Shown: one piece after another, positions 58,967 through 64,000 of the stretch | How positions within the stretch are numbered: the first letter of the stretch is position 1 | How the letters are laid out: each line of letters begins with the position of its first letter | Origin: Kitasatospora sp. NBC_01246 | Lineage (GTDB): Bacteria; Actinomycetota; Actinomycetes; Streptomycetales; Streptomycetaceae | DNA length: 64,000 nt | Direction: 5' to 3' | Assembly (NCBI RefSeq): GCF_036226505.1 | Contig: NZ_CP108484.1 | Coordinates: forward strand, 4,836,001-4,900,000 | Translations under genes and position numbers: made by a program | Notes under the pieces: model-generated | The model's database searches: none | What the model was told of the DNA's origin: nothing | Seen by the model: only the letters and a program-made list of their open reading frames with translations

Positions 58967-60604
58967 TTACAGCACGTCGTCCGCGTCGATGATGCGGTAG
59001 GCGTAGCCCTGCTCCGCCAGGAAGCGCTGGCGGTGGGCGGCGAAGTCCTGGTCGACGGTGTCGCGGGCCACCACCGAGTAGAAGTGCGCCGAGTGCCCGT
59101 CCGCCTTGGGGCGCAGGACGCGGCCGAGCCGCTGGGCCTCCTCCTGGCGGGAGCCGAAGGTCCCGGAGACCTGGATGGCGACGGTCGCCTCGGGCAGGTC
59201 GATGGAGAAGTTGGCGACCTTGGAGACGACCAGGACGCTGATCTCCTTGGTGCGGAAGGCCTCGAAGAGCTTCTCCCGCTGGGCGTTGCTGGTCTCGCCC
59301 TTGATCACCGGGGCGTCCAGCACCTCGCCGAGCTCGTCGAGCTGGTCGATGTACTGGCCGATGATCAGGGTCTGGTCCTTCTCGTGCTTCTTCACCAGCG
59401 CCTCCACCACCCGGCGCTTGGTCGCCGTGGTGGCGCAGAACCGGTAGCGCTCCTCGGGCTCGGCGGTCGCGTAGGAGAGCCGCTCGGAGTCGGTGAGGGT
59501 GACCCGGACCTCGCAGCAGTCGGCGGGCGCGATGTAGCCCTGCGCCTCGATCTCCTTCCAGGGCGCGTCGAAGCGCTTGGGGCCGATGAGCGAGAAGACG
59601 TCGCCCTCGCGCCCGTCCTCGCGGACCAGGGTGGCGGTCAGGCCGAGCCGGCGGCGGGCCTGGAGGTCGGCGGTGAACTTGAAGACCGGCGCGGGCAGCA
59701 GGTGGACCTCGTCGTAGACGACCAGGCCCCAGTTGCGGGCGTCGAAGAGTTCGAGGTGGGCGTAGACGCCCTTCCGCTTGGTGGTCATCACCTGGTAGGT
59801 GGCGATGGTGACCGGGCGGATCTCCTTGCGCGTCCCGCTGTACTCGCCGATCTCGTCCTCGGTGAGCGAGGTGCGCTTGACCAGCTCGTGCTTCCACTGC
59901 CGCGCCGAGACGGTGTTGGTGACCAGGATCAGGGTGGTCGACTTGGCCTCGGCCATCGCCGCCGCGCCGACCAGCGTCTTGCCGGCGCCGCAGGGCAGCA
60001 CGACCACCCCCGAGCCGCCGTGCCAGAACCCCTCGACGGCCTGGGCCTGGTAGGGGCGCAGCTGCCAGCCGTTCTGGTCCAGCTCGATCGGGTGCGCCTC
60101 GCCGTCCACGTACCCGGCGAAGTCCTCGGCGGGCCAGCCGAGTTTGAGCAGGACCTGCTTGATCTGGCCGCGCTCGGAGGGGTGCACGACGACGGTGTCC
60201 GGATCGATCCGGGCGCCGACCAGCGGGGCGATCTTCTTGGAGCGCAGCACCTCCTCCAGCACCGGCCGGTCGGTGGTGGAGAGCACCAGCCCGTGGACGG
60301 GGTGCTTGGTGAGCTTGAGCCGGCCGTAGCGGGCCATCGTGTCGGCCACGTCCACCAGCAGCGCGTGCGGCACCGGGTAGCGGGAGAAGTTGACCAGGGC
60401 GTCGACCACCTGCTCGGCGTCGTGCCCGGCGGCACGGGCGTTCCACAGCCCGAGCGGGGTCACCCGGTAGGTGTGCACGTGCTCGGGCGCGCGCTCCAGC
60501 TCGGCGAACGGCGCGATGGCGCGACGGCAGTCGGAGGCCCTGGGGTGGTCGATCTCCAGAAGAAGAGTTTTGTCGCTCTGGACGATGAGCGGTCCGTCGT
60601 TCAC
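58967..60604 (-). CDS. XPB-type DNA repair helicase
   Basis: This 545-residue superfamily 2 helicase has an N-terminal DRD-like damage-recognition region and an RecA core with Walker A LPCGAGKTLVGAAAM, VVYDEVHLLPAP (DEVH box), the RED-like motif TATLVREDGREGDVF, GQYIDQLDELGE and the arginine motif EEAQRLGRVLRPK. Bacterial XPB unwinds DNA 3-prime to 5-prime; its repair role in actinobacteria is not fully defined. The GTG has GGAGGG nine bases upstream. A helicase-C/WYL protein is encoded upstream on the same strand. Confidence 0.93.
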   Translation of the reverse strand: MNDGPLIVQSDKTLLLEIDHPRASDCRRAIAPFAELERAPEHVHTYRVTPLGLWNARAAGHDAEQVVDALVNFSRYPVPHALLVDVADTMARYGRLKLTKHPVHGLVLSTTDRPVLEEVLRSKKIAPLVGARIDPDTVVVHPSERGQIKQVLLKLGWPAEDFAGYVDGEAHPIELDQNGWQLRPYQAQAVEGFWHGGSGVVVLPCGAGKTLVGAAAMAEAKSTTLILVTNTVSARQWKHELVKRTSLTEDEIGEYSGTRKEIRPVTIATYQVMTTKRKGVYAHLELFDARNWGLVVYDEVHLLPAPVFKFTADLQARRRLGLTATLVREDGREGDVFSLIGPKRFDAPWKEIEAQGYIAPADCCEVRVTLTDSERLSYATAEPEERYRFCATTATKRRVVEALVKKHEKDQTLIIGQYIDQLDELGEVLDAPVIKGETSNAQREKLFEAFRTKEISVLVVSKVANFSIDLPEATVAIQVSGTFGSRQEEAQRLGRVLRPKADGHSAHFYSVVARDTVDQDFAAHRQRFLAEQGYAYRIIDADDVL

Positions 60605-60686
60605 GCGGGGAAGCCCTCCACTGGCTGACAGGTCTGCAGGGACGCAGACCCTCCAGTGTCGCGCATTCCGCCGCGAACCCGGAGGG

Positions 60687-61097
60687 CTACTTCCACTCGT
60701 GCACGGTGACCTTGCCGGTGCCGCTGCCGTCGGTGTCGTACTCGAAGAGTCCGACGGTGTCGTTGAGCTGGGCGAAGGACTCGGACTGGCTCTCGAAGAA
60801 GATCGCGCCGCGCCACGCCATGGCGCCGCCGGGGCCGGTGAAGCGGCCGATGCCGCTGCCGTGCCAGCTGTAGCCCTCGCCGCGCTCGCTCATGCCCACG
60901 CCCTGGCCCTCGCCGAACAGCGTGCCGTCCGAGCGAAGCTGCGACTCGTAGGTGGCGAACTCCCTGACCCCGACGCCGAGGACGTCGCCGGTCGCCTCGA
61001 ACGAGACCTCGACCACGGGATGGATGCCGTCCGTGGTGGCCAGCACCCGCCGGCCGGTGTCCCTGGTGGTCTGCGTGACTATCCGGTTGCCGAGCAC
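60687..61097 (-). CDS. Hypothetical protein, 136 aa (lipocalin-like beta protein)
   Basis: An unrecognised soluble protein that reads as alternating beta strands (PVVEVSFEATGDVLGVGVREFATYESQL, GYSWHGSGIGRFTGPGGAMAWRGAIFFES, DTVGLFEYDTDGSG), consistent with a small barrel. No signal peptide and no Cys. The GTG at 61097 is chosen because AAGGGAG lies six bases upstream. It sits between XPB and a divergent secreted peptide gene. Confidence 0.7.
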   Translation of the reverse strand: MLGNRIVTQTTRDTGRRVLATTDGIHPVVEVSFEATGDVLGVGVREFATYESQLRSDGTLFGEGQGVGMSERGEGYSWHGSGIGRFTGPGGAMAWRGAIFFESQSESFAQLNDTVGLFEYDTDGSGTGKVTVHEWK

Positions 61098-61200
61098 GAT
61101 GACTCCCTTCGCGAGCCCCCACCTTCCGGAGTACGCCGGGTGCGACCGGCTCGTCAACCGCGGGCAGTGACCGGTGGACCGGTCGGTCGTTGTGCGGGGC

Positions 61201-61461
61201 ATGAACAAGTCGAAGCGCGCCCTCACCGCCCTCGCCCTCCTCGGTTCGGCCTTCGCCGCGACCGCCTCCTCCGCCGGCTCGGCGCACGCCCTCGCGGGCA
61301 TCGGCGAGGGCCCGGGCGGGCTGATGGCCGCCCCCGCCTTCCTGCTCGCGGACACCGTCGGCGGCGGCAGCCTGCCGGTCGGCCAGGGGGACATCGCGGC
61401 CATGGCCGACAAGGCGATGCAGGAGAAGGCGAAGGAGCAGGCCGCCAAGCAGGGGCACTGA
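61201..61461 (+). CDS. Small secreted protein, 86 aa
   Basis: A signal peptide (residues 1-33: basic MNKSKR, hydrophobic LTALALLGSAFAATASSA, then AGSAHA) is followed by a mature peptide of about 50 residues with a Gly-rich first half and a charged helix (ADKAMQEKAKEQAAK). No family is recognised. The in-frame GTG at 61174 would add nine residues before the signal and is less likely. Confidence 0.65.
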   Translation: MNKSKRALTALALLGSAFAATASSAGSAHALAGIGEGPGGLMAAPAFLLADTVGGGSLPVGQGDIAAMADKAMQEKAKEQAAKQGH

Positions 61462-61495
61462 CCGCCGGTCGCCGGGCGGTTGCCCCGGGAGGGCG

Positions 61496-64000
61496 CTACT
61501 CCTCCAGCTCGGCCACGCCGGTGATCCGGTGCAGGGCGAACGTGCGGAGTTCGTCCGCGTGGTGGTCGAAGGCGGTGACGAAGCCGCCTTCGACCTTGAC
61601 CGGGTCGATGATGCGCTGGCTGGCGATCCCCTCGGCGTTCAGGTAGCCGATCCACATCCGCTCGCCGAGCAGGACGGCGGTCTGGAGCGAGGCGAGGGTC
61701 TCGGCCGCCGCCGTGCGGGGGAGCCGGCGCGGGTCGGGGGCCGGCTCCCGGCGGACGGCGGTGGCGGCGCGGTCGCCGGCCCGGATCGCCTTGATGGCGG
61801 CGGCGAGCAGGACGTCGTCGGGCGTCGGAGGACCGTCCGGTACCGGTACGGGGGCCGCGCGCGGCGGGGTGCGGTGGCTGTCCGGGCGGGTGATCAGGAC
61901 GTCGCCCTCGGCGGACTCGGCCGCGGGCGCGTAGCCCATGGTGCGCAGGGTGGCGAGCAGGACGTCCGGCGCGGCCTGGGAGGCCAGGACCGTCGGGGCG
62001 AGCAGGCGCAGCCGCAGGTCGACGGAGCGCCGGTCGGCCAGCACCTCGCCCAGCAGCGCCGGGTCGTCGCAGCGCAGGTACGAGGAGGCGGCGCCGACCC
62101 GCAGGATGCCGTGCCGCCGGGCCACGTCGTCGATCAGGTAGCTGAGCGGCTGCGGGACGGGCGTGCGGGAGTGCTGCTCCAGGAAGGCCTGGAGGTCGGC
62201 GGCGCTTCGGCCGGCGTCGAGGGCGCGGCGGACCGACTCGGGGGTGAACCGGTAGACGGTCGCGCCGCCCTTGGACTCGATGTCGGCGCAGAGCGCGAGC
62301 GCCTGGGCGAGCGGGGTGAGCAGCGGGCCGGGCGCGATCGCGGTGAGGTCCGGCTGGAGGATCACGTGGTCCAGCGGGCGCGGCAGCAGCGGGGCGAGCA
62401 CCTCGGCCGGGTCGGCCTCGGCGGTGAGCAGCGCGCGGCCGGGGGAGGCCAGTGCGCCGCGGCCGGTGATGCCGAGCAGTTCGGCCTCGGCGAGGGTCCA
62501 GCCGACGAGGTCGTCCCGGAGGTCGCGCCCCGGACCGGCGGTCGGCTGCGCCCCGGCGCCGCCGTGCGGCCCGTCGGCGGCGGGCCGGGCGGTGACCGGT
62601 CCGCCGCGCAGCGGGCGCTGCCACCGCAGGGTGGGCAGCAGTTCGTCGGCGGTGGCGGGGGTGCCGGGCGGCAGCTCGGCGAGCAGGGCGAGGGCGGCCC
62701 GGCGCACCGACGGGGCCAGGGTGCGGTCGAGTTCGGGGCCGAGGGCGGCGCGCGGCTTGCCCTTGCCGTCCGGGGTGCCGGTGAGGGCCGGGACGCGGGT
62801 GGCGGTGAGCCAGCCGGCGGCCAGGGCGGCCCAGCGGTCGGCGGTGTCCTGCTGGAGCCAGCCGTCGTACGCCGGGGTGGGGGACCAGCGCTCGTCGGCC
62901 TCGCCGTCCGGGGCCAGCAGGCCCGCCGTGTAGGCGAGTTCGAGCCAGAACGCGGTCTGCTGCTCGGTGCTCTCCAGGGTCTGGGCGGTGCGCTTGAGGT
63001 CGCGGACGCCGAGGCCGCCGGCGCGCAGGGTCGGCGGCGGGTTGAGGCCCCAGAGGTCGAGTAGCTCCTCGACGGTCCGGACGGCGGTGTACGCCTGCCC
63101 GGCGGCGGCGCCGTCCACAGCCTGGGGATCGCGCGCGGCGGCGGCCGGGGCCGGTTCGGGCTGGACCGGCTCGACCAGGCGGTGGGTGCGGCCGCCGCGC
63201 AGGTGCAGGGCGAGCTCACGGGGCAGCACCACGCTGCCGGGGCTGCTCGGCAGCAGCAGGCCGCGGGCCAGCAGCCACTCGACCGGGCTCTGCGCGTCCT
63301 CGGCGGTGACCGGGCGGGTGGCGTCCGGGACGGTGCCGGTGGGCGGGCCCCAGACCAGGCGGTCCAGCAGGCGCAGGGCCGGCTCGGGGGCGGTGGCGAG
63401 CAGCGCGTCGCACCGGGCGCGATCGGTCAGCAGGGCGGTGAGCGCGGCGACGGCGGTCACCGGGTCGGGCGTCGGCGGCTGCCCGGCGGAGACCAGCAAC
63501 TGCTGGATCCGGGCCGGGGACATCCCGGCGGTCGCGTCGGCGAGCGTCGGGCCGAGGCCGGTGCGGCCGGGGTTCGCGGCGGTCGGCGCGAGTGCCTCGC
63601 GGGCGGCGATGACCAGTCGCAGCCCGTTGTCGGGGCCCCAGAGCAGCGCCCGGTCGCGCAGGGTGGCGAGGGCGCGGGGGAGCGCGGCGGTGACGGCGGC
63701 CCGGTCGGCCGTGCTCAGCGGGGTGGCGCCCGGGTGCGGCTTGACCTTGGCGGGGCCGGTCAGCAGGGTCCGGACGGTCGCCGGGGGCGCGCCGTCGGGG
63801 GCGGCGGCCAGGGCCTCGGCGACCTGGAGGGTGAAGCGGTCCAGCCGTTCCAGGGCGCGCAGTGCGGAGGCCCGGGAGGAGAGCCGGGCGGCGAGCTGGG
63901 TGAGGTCGCCGGGGACGGGGTTGAGCAGGTCGGGGCGGGACCGGAGCAGGGCGGCGAGGTCGTCGTCCGCGCGGCTGCGGAGCTCCTCGGCGAGGGTGCG
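61496..64000 (-). CDS. Helicase-C/XPB-associated protein with a C-terminal WYL-like domain (5-prime end cut)
   Basis: The minus-strand frame stays open from 61496 to the window edge, giving 834 residues that begin RTLAEELRSRADDDLAALLRS; homologues start only a few residues earlier. The first part resembles the DNA-binding helicase-associated region (Helicase_C_3). The middle is Ala/Leu/Pro-rich winged-helix-like, and the last 80 residues (WIGYLNAEGIASQRIIDPVKVEGGFVTAFDHHADELRTFALHRI) look like a WYL ligand-sensing domain. It lies upstream of XPB on the same strand, so a shared repair role is likely. Confidence 0.82.
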   Translation of the reverse strand, partial: RTLAEELRSRADDDLAALLRSRPDLLNPVPGDLTQLAARLSSRASALRALERLDRFTLQVAEALAAAPDGAPPATVRTLLTGPAKVKPHPGATPLSTADRAAVTAALPRALATLRDRALLWGPDNGLRLVIAAREALAPTAANPGRTGLGPTLADATAGMSPARIQQLLVSAGQPPTPDPVTAVAALTALLTDRARCDALLATAPEPALRLLDRLVWGPPTGTVPDATRPVTAEDAQSPVEWLLARGLLLPSSPGSVVLPRELALHLRGGRTHRLVEPVQPEPAPAAAARDPQAVDGAAAGQAYTAVRTVEELLDLWGLNPPPTLRAGGLGVRDLKRTAQTLESTEQQTAFWLELAYTAGLLAPDGEADERWSPTPAYDGWLQQDTADRWAALAAGWLTATRVPALTGTPDGKGKPRAALGPELDRTLAPSVRRAALALLAELPPGTPATADELLPTLRWQRPLRGGPVTARPAADGPHGGAGAQPTAGPGRDLRDDLVGWTLAEAELLGITGRGALASPGRALLTAEADPAEVLAPLLPRPLDHVILQPDLTAIAPGPLLTPLAQALALCADIESKGGATVYRFTPESVRRALDAGRSAADLQAFLEQHSRTPVPQPLSYLIDDVARRHGILRVGAASSYLRCDDPALLGEVLADRRSVDLRLRLLAPTVLASQAAPDVLLATLRTMGYAPAAESAEGDVLITRPDSHRTPPRAAPVPVPDGPPTPDDVLLAAAIKAIRAGDRAATAVRREPAPDPRRLPRTAAAETLASLQTAVLLGERMWIGYLNAEGIASQRIIDPVKVEGGFVTAFDHHADELRTFALHRITGVAELEE

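Overview
This is a high-GC actinobacterial chromosome segment from the family Streptomycetaceae (Streptomyces, Kitasatospora or a close relative). The evidence is the strong G/C third-position bias, frequent GTG and some TTG starts, and several recognisably streptomycete genes: the nickel regulator Nur, the anti-sigma factor RsiG, a CdgB-type diguanylate cyclase, a ScoF-type cold-shock protein, a CIRCE-controlled second GroEL, DmdR/IdeR iron boxes and DasR-like sites. I see no tRNA or rRNA gene, insertion sequence, prophage or CRISPR array. The window is core chromosome with dense regulatory detail rather than a genomic island.

Layout. 1-9.1 kb: sulfur and redox genes (a Cys-codon leader peptide before the sulfurtransferase CysA, DUF1416, DUF3099, DsrE, a 35-aa membrane peptide, a nitrobindin-like protein), then nur, ygfZ, dtd, rsiG, an asparaginase and a dodecin. 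9.2-16.3 kb: a complete heme-acquisition module, hmuTUV facing two HtaA-domain surface proteins (one with a sortase motif), plus a heme oxygenase; each of the two promoter regions carries an iron box. 16.5-25.1 kb: ppa, a D-Ala-D-Ala carboxypeptidase, a zinc metalloprotease, tilS, hpt, ftsH and folE. 25.2-34.3 kb: a ferritin-like protein, a membrane esterase, an MprF-like protein, then folP, an NTF2-like gene, folB, folK, a DUF3180 protein and a frameshifted coiled-coil membrane protein.

34.4-45 kb: terD, arfB, a flavin reductase, a GAF-PAS-GGDEF diguanylate cyclase, a carbohydrate-binding membrane protein, nagKA behind two DasR-like sites, and a sugar-binding lipoprotein. 44.6-48.2 kb: compatible-solute genes otsB, otsA and gpgS. 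48.3-50.1 kb: a SAM-I riboswitch in front of a threonine-synthase-like gene and a MoaD/ThiS-like sulfur carrier. I read this pair as an O-phosphohomoserine-dependent homocysteine (methionine) pathway, not threonine synthesis. 50.7-53 kb: the cold-shock protein and groL behind a double CIRCE array. 53-64 kb: an HD hydrolase, a leaderless padR with a partner membrane protein, cutC, a HelD-like RNA-polymerase-associated ATPase, an XPB helicase and a helicase-C/WYL protein cut by the window end.

Links between genes: c-di-GMP signalling appears at both ends of its path (CdgB makes it, RsiG binds it to hold sigma-WhiG). Iron and heme genes share DmdR-type boxes. GlcNAc catabolism is tied to DasR. 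Two sulfur-control devices occur at the RNA level: a Cys-rich leader peptide and a SAM riboswitch. Family assignments come from reading motifs; no database search was run, and statements about other species are from memory.
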